This document shows, piece by piece, positions 16,809 to 25,651 of a stretch of DNA of 60,851 bases. The notes under the pieces are model-generated. The model was not told where the DNA came from, ran no database searches, and worked only from the letters and a program-made list of their open reading frames with translations. The DNA comes from Verrucomicrobiota bacterium (GTDB taxonomy: Bacteria > Verrucomicrobiota > Verrucomicrobiia > Opitutales > Opitutaceae): NCBI GenBank assembly GCA_026398135.1, contig JAPLTN010000015.1, positions 1 through 60,851 of the forward strand, written 5' to 3'. Position 1 is the stretch's first letter. Every line of letters starts with the position of its first letter. The translations under genes and the position numbers were made by a program.

Positions 16809-18925
16809 GATGTTTTCCGGGGTTCGAGCGTGAAGAAAAACGTGGCGCCCTGGTCCACCTCGGCTTCGGCCCAGATGCGGCCGCCGTGGCGATGGATGAT
16901 GCGCTGCGCCGTCGCGAGGCCGACGCCAGTGCCCTCGAAGTCCTCGGCGCGGTGCAGCCGCTGGAACACGCCGAAGAGCTTGTCCGCGTAGGCCATATTG
17001 AAGCCCACGCCGTTGTCGCGGACGAAGTAAACCTGTTCGCCATCATTCCGGCACCCGATCTCGATCTGAGCAGGGTCGCGCGGGCGCGTATATTTGAGGG
17101 CGTTGGAGAGCAGGTTCATCCAGACGAGCTTCAGCAGTGCCTCGTCCGCCTCGCAGCCGGGCAGTTCGCCGGTCGAGATCTCCACTCTCCGCCCGGTGGT
17201 TTCCGGGCGGAGGGTTTCCAGGCATTCGCGCACCAACGTGCCGGGCGAGACCCGCCGCTTGCGCACCACCTGCCGGCTCATGTGCGAGAATGCCAGCAAG
17301 TCGTCGATGAGCCGGCCCATCTGCTGCGCTCCGTCGCGCACCGAGTGCAAGGCCTGCCGCGCTGCGTTGGACAACTCCGTGTCCGGCCGGTCGAGCGCGA
17401 TCCGGGAGAAACCATCAATCGCGCGCAGCGGGGCCCGCAGATCGTGCGACACCGTATAGGAAAACGCCTCCAGCTCCTTGTTCGCCGCCTCCAACTCGGC
17501 GGTACGCTCAAGCACGCGGTGCTCCAGCTCGGCATTGAGCCGGGTGATTTCCTGTTCGGCCTGCTTGCGGTCGGTGATGTCCCGCCAGGAGGCCAGGAGA
17601 ACCAGCCTGCCTCGGATGGTAATAATCGAAATGGTCACATGGGCCCAAAACTCTTCTCCATCCAGACGCTTATGCATCCATTCGAAATTATTTCTTCCTC
17701 GGGTTATGGTATCGTGGATCCGATTCGCGGCCGCCTCCGAGGACAGCTTGCCATCCGGTTGGCGCCTGGGCGAGACATCGGCGATGGCCATGCCCAGGAT
17801 CTGGGCTCTGCTGCCTCTCAGCATGGCCTCAGTCGCCTTGTTGCAGGCACTGATCTTCCCATAGTCCTTAATCTCCAAGATAAGATAGGCGTCGGGGGAA
17901 TCCTCGAAGAAAACCCGGAAACGTTCCTCATTCTCCCGCAGGCGGTCATCCGCCTGCTTGCGTCCGGTGATGTCCACAAAACTGATGATCACTTCACTCA
18001 GTTCGCCTCGCTGGTCAAAAACGGGGACGCCGTTAACACTCACCCATGCAACGTTCCCGCTCCCCGGCCGGATAATTCCAAGAACCATATCCCTGAGCGC
18101 CCTCTTTTCCGCGACGATCCGGTTCACCGGAAACTCATGAGGCAGGAACGGCGTATGGTCGTCATGTAAAAATTTCCAATTGGGATCGATGGCCTGCCGG
18201 CCGCTCATTTGCCCTTCGTTTAGGCCCAGCAATGCCATCGCGCGGGGGTTGTTCGTAATGATCGAGGTATCGGGCGCATGAATCACCACTCCGGCCTCCA
18301 GATTATTCACCAATTCGCGGTAGCGCTCTTCGCTGCGCCGCAACGCCTTCTCCGCCTGCTTGCGCCCGGTAATGTCCTGGGCGATGCCGCGCAGGCCGGT
18401 GACAAGCCCCCGGGCATCCCGCACCTGTTCGCCGCGCACGAGCATCCAGCCCTGGGGACCGTCGGCGCGGACCATCTCGAGTTCCAGTTCATAGGGCACG
18501 CCCAAGACCTGTGCGCGAGAGATGGCCGCACTGAGCCGCTGCCAGCTCTCGGGGGTGAACAGCCGGTGGTGCTCGGAGAAGGGCGGCGGGGCAGACGCCG
18601 GATCGAGCCCCAGCATGCGGAAAAGTTCCGCCGTCAAGTGCACCTCGTTGGTCGCGGTGTCGAACCACCAACTCCCGATCCGCGAAAGGCGTTGGGCCTC
18701 GTTCAGCTCCTGTTCGCTCCGGCGCAGTTCCCCGGCTTGCAACTCCAGTTCGATCTGATGCACCCGCAGCTCGCGGATAATCATCCGCGCGGCCTCGGGC
18801 GACGGGGTGGCTTCGGGCGCATTTTTCTCGGCCGGCTCCTTGGCTTTGTAGGCTGCATCGGCCCGCTGGCGCAGCGAAGGCCCGGTGTTTGATCGGCGTC
18901 GGTCCTTCTGGTTCGGGGTGGTCAT
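16805..18925 (-). CDS. Multi-PAS sensor histidine kinase (CikA/phytochrome type)
   Basis: 706 residues from the ATG at 18925. A predicted helical N-terminus leads to three PAS domains (each ending in a D-I-T-x-R-K-Q-A type linker), then HisKA with [16 protein letters not shown] and an ATPase domain with RDNGVGFNM and [12 protein letters not shown]. This kinase core is typical of light- or redox-sensing phytochrome-like kinases, but no GAF or chromophore site is visible, so the signal is unknown. It overlaps the receiver gene upstream (ATGA at 18922-18925) and the Rcp1-like gene downstream by 4 bp each. The longer reading to 19096 lies inside the upstream gene and is rejected. Confidence 0.92.
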   Translation of the reverse strand: MTTPNQKDRRRSNTGPSLRQRADAAYKAKEPAEKNAPEATPSPEAARMIIRELRVHQIELELQAGELRRSEQELNEAQRLSRIGSWWFDTATNEVHLTAELFRMLGLDPASAPPPFSEHHRLFTPESWQRLSAAISRAQVLGVPYELELEMVRADGPQGWMLVRGEQVRDARGLVTGLRGIAQDITGRKQAEKALRRSEERYRELVNNLEAGVVIHAPDTSIITNNPRAMALLGLNEGQMSGRQAIDPNWKFLHDDHTPFLPHEFPVNRIVAEKRALRDMVLGIIRPGSGNVAWVSVNGVPVFDQRGELSEVIISFVDITGRKQADDRLRENEERFRVFFEDSPDAYLILEIKDYGKISACNKATEAMLRGSRAQILGMAIADVSPRRQPDGKLSSEAAANRIHDTITRGRNNFEWMHKRLDGEEFWAHVTISIITIRGRLVLLASWRDITDRKQAEQEITRLNAELEHRVLERTAELEAANKELEAFSYTVSHDLRAPLRAIDGFSRIALDRPDTELSNAARQALHSVRDGAQQMGRLIDDLLAFSHMSRQVVRKRRVSPGTLVRECLETLRPETTGRRVEISTGELPGCEADEALLKLVWMNLLSNALKYTRPRDPAQIEIGCRNDGEQVYFVRDNGVGFNMAYADKLFGVFQRLHRAEDFEGTGVGLATAQRIIHRHGGRIWAEAEVDQGATFFFTLEPRKTS

Positions 18926-19398
18926 GGTGACGTTCCGTATGCGGTTCCCTCGACCGATGCGTTGGCCCCGTCTTGCAACACCGTGCCTACGGGATGAACG
19001 GGGAACAGGCGGGCAATCACGCCGGGCAGTTCCTCGCGCAGACAGGATTTCGAAAGGTAACAGTCCGCCCCGGCGGCGACGCTGGCGGCATTCCACTTCT
19101 CGAATTCGTGGAGGGTGATCAGGATGACGCGTACGCCGGGAAACCAGGCACGTATCCGTTGCGTAGCCTGCAGGCCGTTAAGCCAGGGCATCTTCACATC
19201 CATCAACACCAAATCGGGCCGTTCGCTCGCCATCAAGGTCAGCGCATACGCCCCATCTTCGGCGGTGCCGATCAACTCGACGCTCGGCATCTGCCGCAGC
19301 AGATGTTCGACGGCGCGCAGGAACTCGGGCGAATCGTCTATGACGACGGTGCGAATGCGTTGATACGCGCCCGGGGAGTTAGTGCGTGTGCGTTTCAT
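18922..19398 (-). CDS. Single-domain response regulator
   Basis: 158 residues from ATG 19398 (an upstream start at 19425 is possible). The receiver fold is complete: TVVIDDSPEF, LVLMDVKMPWLNG with the phospho-Asp, ILITLHE and LSKSCLREE. There is no DNA-binding domain; about 30 C-terminal residues are unassigned. It is the first gene of the four-gene phosphorelay operon, and the CTAGGG boxes at 19450-19482 lie 52-84 bp upstream. Confidence 0.9.
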   Translation of the reverse strand: MKRTRTNSPGAYQRIRTVVIDDSPEFLRAVEHLLRQMPSVELIGTAEDGAYALTLMASERPDLVLMDVKMPWLNGLQATQRIRAWFPGVRVILITLHEFEKWNAASVAAGADCYLSKSCLREELPGVIARLFPVHPVGTVLQDGANASVEGTAYGTSP

Positions 19399-19449
19399 GG
19401 CCGGTTCTCGATCAAGCGCAGCCAAGATACCTCCCTCAGGAGGAAGGTG

Positions 19450-19482
19450 AACCCTAGCGATTCCCTAGGGTAAACACCCTAG
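19450..19482. promoter_or_regulatory. Cluster of CCCTAG/CTAGGG boxes, candidate response-regulator operator
   Basis: Three CCCTAG motifs lie within 33 bp, the middle one forming the palindrome CCCTAGGG. They sit upstream of the phosphorelay operon and downstream of the NarL-type regulator gene. The arrangement suits binding of a dimeric LuxR-type regulator, with the neighbouring NarL-type protein the obvious candidate. This is inference. Confidence 0.5.
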
Positions 19483-19508
19483 ACGCTGCACCCCTTGCCT
19501 GGCACCTA

Positions 19509-19525
19509 AGGCCGGAAGCCGGCCT
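19509..19525 (-). terminator. Short GC hairpin after the NarL-type gene
   Basis: A 7-bp stem (AGGCCGG with CCGGCCT) with a 3-base loop lies 11 bp past the stop of the minus-strand regulator gene and ahead of the phosphorelay operon. The T tract is very weak. Confidence 0.4.
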
Positions 19526-19535
19526 GCGGCGCAAC

Positions 19536-20192
19536 TCAAGCCTGCACCATGCGATTGCGCACGGCATAAAGCACCAGCTCGCTGACCGAGTGGAGGTCGA
19601 GCTTGCGCATGACATTGGCCCGATGCGCGTCGGCCGTCTTCACGCTCAGGCCCAACAGGAGGGCGATGTCCTTGCTCGTCCGCCCCTCGGCAATGAGCTG
19701 GACCACCTCGCGCTCGCGCGGCGTAAGCCTATCGGCGGGCGCGGCGCGCTGGTCGCTGGGCTGGTTGGGGTGCAAAAACCGGGCGAGCGCCAGCGCGGAG
19801 AGGGAACCCGGGAAAAACGGCTCGTGTTGCGCGAGCGCATACACGGCGGCGGCGATTTGGCTCTTCGCATGGGTCTTCAGGAGCAAGCCGCGCGCGCCGG
19901 CCGCCAAGACCTCGTGCGCCAGGGTCTCGGAGTCGTGCATGGTGAGGATGAGCACTTCGGTATCGGGCAGCGCCGCGCGAATCTGGCGGGTGGCCTCCAA
20001 GCCATTCAGCTCCGGCATGCTAAAGTCGAGCACCGCCAGGTGGGGTTTCAGTTCCCGCGCCAGGGCCACGGCTTCGCGCCCATTGGAGGCTTCGCCACAG
20101 ACCCGGAACTCCGCGCGCGTGGCGAGCAGCGACTTAATCCCCTCTCGCACCACATCGTGATCATCGGCGATCAAAATCCGGATGGCCTTCAT
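19536..20192 (-). CDS. NarL/FixJ-family response regulator
   Basis: 218 residues. Receiver domain (residues about 4-120: LIADDHDVVREG, VLDFSMPELNGLEA, ILTMHD, LLLKTHAK) and a LuxR-type helix-turn-helix (about 150-212: LTPREREVVQLIAEGRTSKDIA, GLSVKTADAHRANVMRKL). It acts as a DNA-binding transcription regulator. Its start overlaps the stop of the adjacent HisKA_3 kinase gene by 4 bp, a classic NarX/NarL-like pair. Confidence 0.95.
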   Translation of the reverse strand: MKAIRILIADDHDVVREGIKSLLATRAEFRVCGEASNGREAVALARELKPHLAVLDFSMPELNGLEATRQIRAALPDTEVLILTMHDSETLAHEVLAAGARGLLLKTHAKSQIAAAVYALAQHEPFFPGSLSALALARFLHPNQPSDQRAAPADRLTPREREVVQLIAEGRTSKDIALLLGLSVKTADAHRANVMRKLDLHSVSELVLYAVRNRMVQA

Positions 20193-21337
20193 GCTGTTTT
20201 ATGTTGCCGAGGGATGAAGGCCCTCACCGTGGTGCCTTGGCCGCACGACTCGAGTTCCAGCCGCCCGCCGAGATGCCGCACCCGCTCCTGCATCCCGGCG
20301 ATGCCGACCCCCGTCACGCCGCGCCGCGCCTTGATCGCGTCGATCGCGGCGGAGGACATGCCGCAGCCTTGGTCGCTCACCTCGATCACCACCTGCTCCA
20401 CATCGCAGACCAGGCGGATGTTTGCGGCGGAAGCCCCGGAGTGGCGGTGGATATTGCCGAGGCTTTCCTGGACGATGCGGAACAACATCAGCTCAAGCTC
20501 GGCGGGCAACCGTGCGAGATCAGGTGAGGCATCAAACGTGACCTGCACGCCGCTCCGCTTGGAAAAGCCCTCGACGTAGTTGTGGATCGCGCTGGCCAGC
20601 CCCAACTCATCCAGCAGCGGAGGATGCAGCAGGTAAGAGAGTGTGCGGACTTCCTTCGCGCATTGCTCGACCATCGTCAGGCAGTTGGCGAAAAGGTCAT
20701 TTTTATCGCTAGCTGAAACGCTGGTGGCGTCCTGGAGCAGGCCGATAGTCATGCCCAGCGCGGCGAGTTTCTGGCCGGTCGAATCGTGCAGCTCACGGGC
20801 GATGCGCCGGCGCTCCATATCCTCGGCGCGATCCAATTGTAACAGCAGCTTGCGCAGCTCGTCCTCCGTGCGCTTCCGCTCGGTGATGTTCGTGTGGACG
20901 ACAAACACGCCCTCCAGGCCCCCGCCCAAGGGCGTTGCCATCAAGGTAAACCAACGTTGCTCCGTGGGGGAATGGCAGGGATACTCGTGGGTGAAGCTCG
21001 GAATGCGTCTCGTTAACACCGCCTGGATGCCGTCATGGACCAGCATCGCATCGCCGGCCGACTCGCCGATGCACTTTCGGCACACGTCCAGATAATTGGC
21101 CCCAATGCCGCAACTCCGGGCTTGCCGCTCTCCGGATCGCGCGGGGTTCTCGCACGTAAAACGCTGCCAGGCAGAATTAACCGCTACGATGACCCCGGAG
21201 GGATCGAGCACGGCAATGTGCGACGCAACCGAATCGATGAAGGCCTGTTTCAGCTCCTCGGAACGGACCAGCGCCGCTTCGGCCTGCTGGTGCAGCGAGA
21301 CGCCAACGCTGGGTTTGTCTGAATTGGAGTGACTCAT
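20189..21337 (-). CDS. PAS-HisKA_3 sensor histidine kinase (NarX/UhpB type)
   Basis: 382 residues, no clear membrane segment. A PAS domain (residues about 25-150) precedes the HisKA_3 dimerisation box RRIARELHDSTGQKLAALG (phospho-His) and an ATPase domain with IVQESLGNIHRHSGA, VSDQGCGMS and GVGIAGMQERVRHLGG. This kinase type always pairs with NarL-family regulators, and the regulator gene follows with a 4-bp overlap. The promoter must lie in 21338-21628. Confidence 0.94.
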   Translation of the reverse strand: MSHSNSDKPSVGVSLHQQAEAALVRSEELKQAFIDSVASHIAVLDPSGVIVAVNSAWQRFTCENPARSGERQARSCGIGANYLDVCRKCIGESAGDAMLVHDGIQAVLTRRIPSFTHEYPCHSPTEQRWFTLMATPLGGGLEGVFVVHTNITERKRTEDELRKLLLQLDRAEDMERRRIARELHDSTGQKLAALGMTIGLLQDATSVSASDKNDLFANCLTMVEQCAKEVRTLSYLLHPPLLDELGLASAIHNYVEGFSKRSGVQVTFDASPDLARLPAELELMLFRIVQESLGNIHRHSGASAANIRLVCDVEQVVIEVSDQGCGMSSAAIDAIKARRGVTGVGIAGMQERVRHLGGRLELESCGQGTTVRAFIPRQHKTA

Positions 21338-21522
21338 GATGGGGTTATTTTCAGCACAACTCGCGTTGTAAACGACTTCGCCTTGCTGCTGGTACCATGG
21401 ACTTCCCTGGTTTCTTTCGAGTAGGGATCCGTGATAAAAATCTCAACGGCTTGCGCGACTACTGGGGTGGGGATATGCGCGGGTTTATGTCTGCATAAAC
21501 CACGAAGAACAAGTGGCTTCTT

Positions 21523-21554
21523 CCCGGTGCCCGCCCGCACCGGGGTTTTCTTTT
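21523..21554 (+). terminator. Orphan intrinsic terminator upstream of aroQ
   Basis: CCCGGTGC pairs with GCACCGGG and is followed by GTTTTCTTTT. No plus-strand gene precedes it. The gap 21338-21628 also holds a small hairpin with GTTTATG/CATAAAC arms (about 21483-21500) and a seven-codon reading frame (ATG at 21475, TAA at 21496-21498) behind a G-rich stretch. The terminator may end a small RNA or serve as an attenuator in the aroQ leader. Confidence 0.6.
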
Positions 21555-21628
21555 GACCGGCTATCCCCGCCCGCAATCAAAGCGTGACGCCTGCCGTCCG
21601 CCTCGCGTAACTCCTTCCCCACGTTCGC

Positions 21629-22054
21629 ATGAAAACCATCGCCATCCTCAACGGCCCAAACCTCGACCGCCTCGGCAAACGCGAGCCCGAGATCTATGGC
21701 CGCGCCACCCTCGCCGACCTCGAAGCCCAGCTGCGCGCCGAATTCGGTTCGAGCGCCAAACTGGAGTTTTTCCAGAGCAACCACGAGGGCGAGCTGGTGG
21801 ACAAAATCTCCGCCCTGGCCGACGCCAAGATCGACGGCGTGGTGATCAACGGCGCCGCCCTCACCCATACCAGCGTGGCCCTGCGCGACGCCCTGGCCGG
21901 CTCCGGCCTGCGCGCCATCGAGGTCCACATCTCCAACATCTACAAACGCGAGGAGTTCCGTCACAAATCCCTCACCGCCCCGGTCTGCGTTGCGGTGATC
22001 ACCGGCCTCGGCCTCGAAGGCTACTTCGCCGCCGTCCGCTACCTGCTCAAATAA
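21629..22054 (+). CDS. aroQ: Type II 3-dehydroquinate dehydratase
   Basis: 141 residues, the usual length. Converts 3-dehydroquinate to 3-dehydroshikimate in the shikimate pathway, in the cytoplasm. NGPNLDRLGKREPEIYG near the N-terminus contains the catalytic Tyr and the flexible-loop Arg. FFQSNHEGELVD, INGAALTHTSVALRDAL and EVHISNIYKREEFRHKS follow as in all AroQ. It is 10 bp upstream of scpA, so probably the same transcript. Confidence 0.97.
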   Translation: MKTIAILNGPNLDRLGKREPEIYGRATLADLEAQLRAEFGSSAKLEFFQSNHEGELVDKISALADAKIDGVVINGAALTHTSVALRDALAGSGLRAIEVHISNIYKREEFRHKSLTAPVCVAVITGLGLEGYFAAVRYLLK

Positions 22055-22064
22055 GCCTGCGCCC

Positions 22065-22898
22065 GTGGCCGCCGTAATTCCCGACGCCGATCTCCGCATC
22101 AAGCTGCCCGTCTTCGAGGGGCCGCTCGATCTCCTGCTGTTTCTCATCCGGAAAAACGAGCTCGATATCTACGACATCCCCATCGTCTCGGTGACCAGGC
22201 AATACGTCGCCGTCATCCGCGCCATGCGCGAACTCGACCTCGACGTGGCCGGGGAGTTTTTCGTCATGGCCGCCTCCCTCATGGAGATCAAAAGCCGCAT
22301 GCTCCTGCCGCGCGGCCAGGCCGCCACGGGCGACACAACGGATGAGGACCCGCTCGATCCGCGCTGGGAGCTGGTGCATCAGCTTCTTCAATACAAAAAA
22401 TTCAAGGAGGCGGCGGCCAAACTCGACGAACTTGCCGCCTTTCAACGCGACCTGCTCACCCGTCATGTCTCCGCCCTGGCGATTCCGGAAAACGAACTCG
22501 TGCTCCAGCCGGTGGACCGGATCGAGCTGTGGAACATGTTTAACCGCGTGCTCCGCCGCCTCGCCGAAAAACTCATCGTCGGCGAAATCAAAGGCGAGGA
22601 GGTGACTGTATCGGACAAAATGGAGGAGCTGCTTAATCTGGTGATCACCCGGAAAAAGTTCCGCTTCACCGACCTTTTCGAGGGTCACACCGTCACCGTG
22701 CGCGTGCTGGTGGCCACGTTTATCGCCGTGCTGGAACTCACCCGCCTCAAAAAACTGCGCATCCGCCAGGACGAAGCCTACGCCGACATCTTCGTTGAAG
22801 TGGTTGAGGACGGACCGCTCGAATTAGTTGCGGCCTTGGACAAGCAAACCGAGAACCCGCTTGAAACACCGCCCGAAGGAGGCACGGTGTCGCCGTGA
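22065..22898 (+). CDS. scpA: Segregation and condensation protein A
   Basis: 277 residues from a GTG. LPVFEGPLDLLLFLIRKNELDIYDIPI at the N-terminus (residues about 14-40) is the ScpA kleisin signature that binds the SMC neck; the C-terminal winged helix (about 180-250) includes FRFTDLFEG. With ScpB and SMC it forms condensin and compacts the chromosome. scpB is not in this window. The final 25 residues are a variable tail. The stop overlaps the next gene by 4 bp (GTGA). Confidence 0.96.
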   Translation: MAAVIPDADLRIKLPVFEGPLDLLLFLIRKNELDIYDIPIVSVTRQYVAVIRAMRELDLDVAGEFFVMAASLMEIKSRMLLPRGQAATGDTTDEDPLDPRWELVHQLLQYKKFKEAAAKLDELAAFQRDLLTRHVSALAIPENELVLQPVDRIELWNMFNRVLRRLAEKLIVGEIKGEEVTVSDKMEELLNLVITRKKFRFTDLFEGHTVTVRVLVATFIAVLELTRLKKLRIRQDEAYADIFVEVVEDGPLELVAALDKQTENPLETPPEGGTVSP

Positions 22899-23179
22899 GC
22901 AAGCGCGAACGCAAACCCTCCGCAGGCCAGAAAGCCGCCGCCAAAGCACCCGCCGCCCAAGCGGGTTTGCTCGGGGTGGGCCTCGACAATGCGGACGGCC
23001 ACAAACGCATCACCACCGGGGATCAATTCGTGCTCGTCGGCGGTTCGGCCGAAACCCACGAACGCATGGCCGAGACCACGATCAAAACCTTCGAGGAACT
23101 CAAACGCCGCGACAAACGCCTGGAGACTGTCGATCCGCGCGAGTTGGCCGAGATCCTTCATAAATCGACCCCGCGCTAA
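22895..23179 (+). CDS. Small conserved-looking protein of unknown function
   Basis: 94 residues from a GTG overlapping the scpA stop by 4 bp. A basic Ala/Lys-rich N-terminus is followed by a compact section with ITTGDQFVLVGGSAETHERM and a charged helix ending in AEILHKS. No family is recognised. Tight coupling suggests it is made together with ScpA. Confidence 0.75.
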   Translation: MSKRERKPSAGQKAAAKAPAAQAGLLGVGLDNADGHKRITTGDQFVLVGGSAETHERMAETTIKTFEELKRRDKRLETVDPRELAEILHKSTPR

Positions 23180-23207
23180 GCCCCCACCCTGCCCGCCCCT
23201 TTCCCCC

Positions 23208-23579
23208 ATGAGCGACACCCCTGACAACACCCCATCCTCCGCTGCCCCAGCCCCCGAGTCGGACGCACTCACCCCGTCGGCTCCGCCTACGCCCGAGGCT
23301 GCCCCGATCGCGCCTGAGGCCGCATCCAAGCCCAAGCTTACCCTTGCCCCCAAGCCCGGCACCTCTGCGCCTTTCGCCGGACGCCCCGGCACCTCAGCGC
23401 CGTTTTCCGCCGCCCAAATCGCCGCCGCGCAGAAGTTGCCTTCCGGTAAATTCAGCTCACCGATTCCTCCCGCCGCAGACGAAGACGACGGTCCCTCGCC
23501 TGTGCTCACGGTGATTGCCGGACTGGCCGCCGCCGCCGCCATCGCCTTTGCCTACCTTTTGTTCCTGAAAACCAAATAA
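23208..23579 (+). CDS. Pro/Ala-rich protein with C-terminal membrane anchor
   Basis: 123 residues from ATG 23208. The first 90 residues are a low-complexity Pro/Ala/Ser region with a repeated GTSAPF motif; residues about 98-118 form a single membrane helix (VIAGLAAAAAIAFAYLLF) followed by KTK. Such tail-anchored disordered proteins have no predictable activity. It lies 28 bp after the previous gene and 18 bp before trxA. The longer reading from 22989 overlaps the preceding gene in another frame and is rejected. Confidence 0.75.
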   Translation: MSDTPDNTPSSAAPAPESDALTPSAPPTPEAAPIAPEAASKPKLTLAPKPGTSAPFAGRPGTSAPFSAAQIAAAQKLPSGKFSSPIPPAADEDDGPSPVLTVIAGLAAAAAIAFAYLLFLKTK

Positions 23580-23597
23580 CGAATCCCATCCCTGATT

Positions 23598-23921
23598 ATG
23601 TCCGCTGCGATTGCTAACTTCGACGACGCCTCCTTTAAAACCGCCATCTCCGGCAGCACTCCCGTGTTGGTGGACTTTTGGGCCCCTTGGTGCGGCCCTT
23701 GCAAAGCCATCGCGCCCATACTGGAGGAGTTGGCCAAGGAATTCTCCGGCAAGCTCGTGATCGGCAAAGTCAACGTGGACGACCACGGCGATCTGGCCAG
23801 CACCTACTCCGTGCGCGCCATTCCCACCATGCTGCTCTTCAAGGGCGGCGTCCTGGTCGAAACCCTCGTCGGTATGCAGTCCAAGGACAGCCTCAAAGCC
23901 AAGCTGGCCGCCAAGATCTAA
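23598..23921 (+). CDS. trxA: Thioredoxin
   Basis: 107 residues, standard length. The active site WCGPC is in FWAPWCGPCKAIAPILEEL, and the cis-Pro is in VRAIPTMLLFKGG. Reduces protein disulfides in the cytoplasm using thioredoxin reductase. It is the last gene of the aroQ-scpA run and is followed by a strong terminator at 23961-23990. Confidence 0.97.
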   Translation: MSAAIANFDDASFKTAISGSTPVLVDFWAPWCGPCKAIAPILEELAKEFSGKLVIGKVNVDDHGDLASTYSVRAIPTMLLFKGGVLVETLVGMQSKDSLKAKLAAKI

Positions 23922-23960
23922 CGGAAACTCGTCGCGAGCGCTTCCCCCTCGCGTTCCCTA

Positions 23961-23990
23961 CCCGTCGCGCCCTTGGCCGACGGGTTTTTT
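23961..23990 (+). terminator. Intrinsic terminator of trxA
   Basis: CCCGTCG pairs with CGACGGG, followed by six T. It lies 40 bp after the trxA stop. Confidence 0.9.
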
Positions 23991-24020
23991 GTGCGCAAAT
24001 TCAGACGACTTCGAGCTCAC

Positions 24021-24053
24021 AAAAAAGCCGCGCCCCCAAAAGGAGACGCGGCT
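24021..24053 (-). terminator. Intrinsic terminator of the nuo operon
   Basis: On the minus strand AGCCGCG pairs with CGCGGCT and is followed by six T. It lies 27 bp past the nuoN stop and faces the trxA terminator. Confidence 0.9.
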
Positions 24054-24079
24054 GAAAAGTCGCAACAACTACAAGCTGG

Positions 24080-25597
24080 TTAGCGCTGCAAGAACCAGGC
24101 CGCCAGCGGGCCTTGGTAGATGCCGAAAACCACGCTGCCCGTCGCCAAAAGTCCGAGCGCCACACCCATGGGCAGGGAAACCGGAGTCGGGGCCGGACCG
24201 GCGGCTTCGACCTCGCCCGAGGGCACCGGCGGGCGCCAGGTGCTGAAGAAGGCGGCCTTGATCCAGCCGAAGTAGTAATAAATCGAAATCACCACGCCCA
24301 CGATCGCGATGGCCAGCAGCGGGTAGAGCCCGGCTTTGAAGGCGGCGATGAAGATCATGAGTTTGCCCATGAACCCAGCGAGCGGCGGGATGCCCGCCAG
24401 CGAACCAAGGCCGATGGCCAGCACGCCGGCGAGGCAGGGGCGTTTCTTGGCGAAATCCGCGTAATGATCGAGGTCCTGCTCGGCGTCGTTCGAGCCCGCG
24501 ACGTGGGTCATGACGCCAAACACCGCGAAGGAGGCGAGCAGGTAGGAAAAGAGGTAGAAATAGATGCTTCCGACGGCCTGCGGGACGGTCAGCACCGCGA
24601 CGACGCCCAGCAGGAGGTAGCCTGCGTGAGAAACACCGGAGAGGCCGATCAGGCGTTTGACGTTGTGCTGGGTGAGCGCGGCAAGGTTGCCGAAGAGAAT
24701 GGTCGCCCCGGCCATGATCGAGAGCACGGTGGTCACCAGTTTTTCGTAAGGCGAAAACACGTAAACCAGGCTGATCAAAACCGCGAAACCGGCGGCCTTG
24801 GAGGCGACGGCGAGGAAGGCGGTGACGGGGGTCGGCGCGCCTTGGTAAACGTCGGGAATCCAGATTTGGAAGGGCACCGCGCCGATCTTGAAGGCGACGC
24901 CAGCGAGCACGAAAACGATGCCCACGGAGGCGAGGAAGTTGCCGGGGTTGGCCGCGAGGAAGGTGCTCACGGCCTGATAAGCCATGGGGTCCGCGCTGGA
25001 GCCGACCAGGGCGGGGTTACCGGCCACGCCGTAAAGCATCACGATACCGAAGAGCAGCATGCCGGAGCTCAAGGCGCCCATGACCAGGTATTTGAGCCCG
25101 GCTTCGAGTGAGAGCGGGTTGGTGCGGGTGTAGCTGACGAGGATGTAGAAACCAACCGTGACCGTCTCCAACGCGACGAAGAGCAGGACAAAATTGGCCG
25201 CCTGCGCCAGGAGCATCATGGCCGCCGAGACGACAAGCACGATGTGGAAAAACTCGATTTTGGGCATCTTCTGTTTGGCGAGGGCGACCACGCCGAGCAT
25301 CGAAACCAGAATGGAGCAGGTCAGGAAAAACGCGCGCAGGTATTGGCCGTCGGAAGAGTGGTAAAGCAGGCCGCTAAACGAGGTGCTGCCCAAGTAGGCT
25401 GGGCTGAAGTTGGCGAGCAGGCCAATCAACAAGCCAAGCTGGGCGACGATGGAAATGGTGGGGATGAGCGCCTTTTTCTTCGGCAGGAAAATCTCCAAAA
25501 CAAGGAGGAGCAGCGCGAGCACGCCCATGGAGATCTCGGGCTGGATGTTGACCCAGAGATTGTTGGCGGCGGCGGCTTGAAGTTGTTCGATGGTCAT
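24080..25597 (-). CDS. nuoN: NADH-quinone oxidoreductase subunit N
   Basis: 505 residues, highly hydrophobic. It is one of the three antiporter-like proton-pumping subunits of the complex I membrane arm. The family block FQIWIPDVYQGAPTPVTAFL with the following ASKAAGFAVL is present, with conserved buried Lys. It is the last gene of the nuo operon, 54 bp after nuoM, and ends at the terminator at 24021-24053. Confidence 0.96.
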   Translation of the reverse strand: MTIEQLQAAAANNLWVNIQPEISMGVLALLLLVLEIFLPKKKALIPTISIVAQLGLLIGLLANFSPAYLGSTSFSGLLYHSSDGQYLRAFFLTCSILVSMLGVVALAKQKMPKIEFFHIVLVVSAAMMLLAQAANFVLLFVALETVTVGFYILVSYTRTNPLSLEAGLKYLVMGALSSGMLLFGIVMLYGVAGNPALVGSSADPMAYQAVSTFLAANPGNFLASVGIVFVLAGVAFKIGAVPFQIWIPDVYQGAPTPVTAFLAVASKAAGFAVLISLVYVFSPYEKLVTTVLSIMAGATILFGNLAALTQHNVKRLIGLSGVSHAGYLLLGVVAVLTVPQAVGSIYFYLFSYLLASFAVFGVMTHVAGSNDAEQDLDHYADFAKKRPCLAGVLAIGLGSLAGIPPLAGFMGKLMIFIAAFKAGLYPLLAIAIVGVVISIYYYFGWIKAAFFSTWRPPVPSGEVEAAGPAPTPVSLPMGVALGLLATGSVVFGIYQGPLAAWFLQR

Positions 25598-25651
25598 GGG
25601 CCGGAAGGGCTGAAGGACGAATAAGTGAAAAGGGAGCGGAAGGCGGCGGGA

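Noticed and set aside
19450-19482. CRISPR-like short repeats
   Set aside because: Repeats are 6-8 bp with no spacer structure. No CRISPR array or cas gene is present anywhere in the window.
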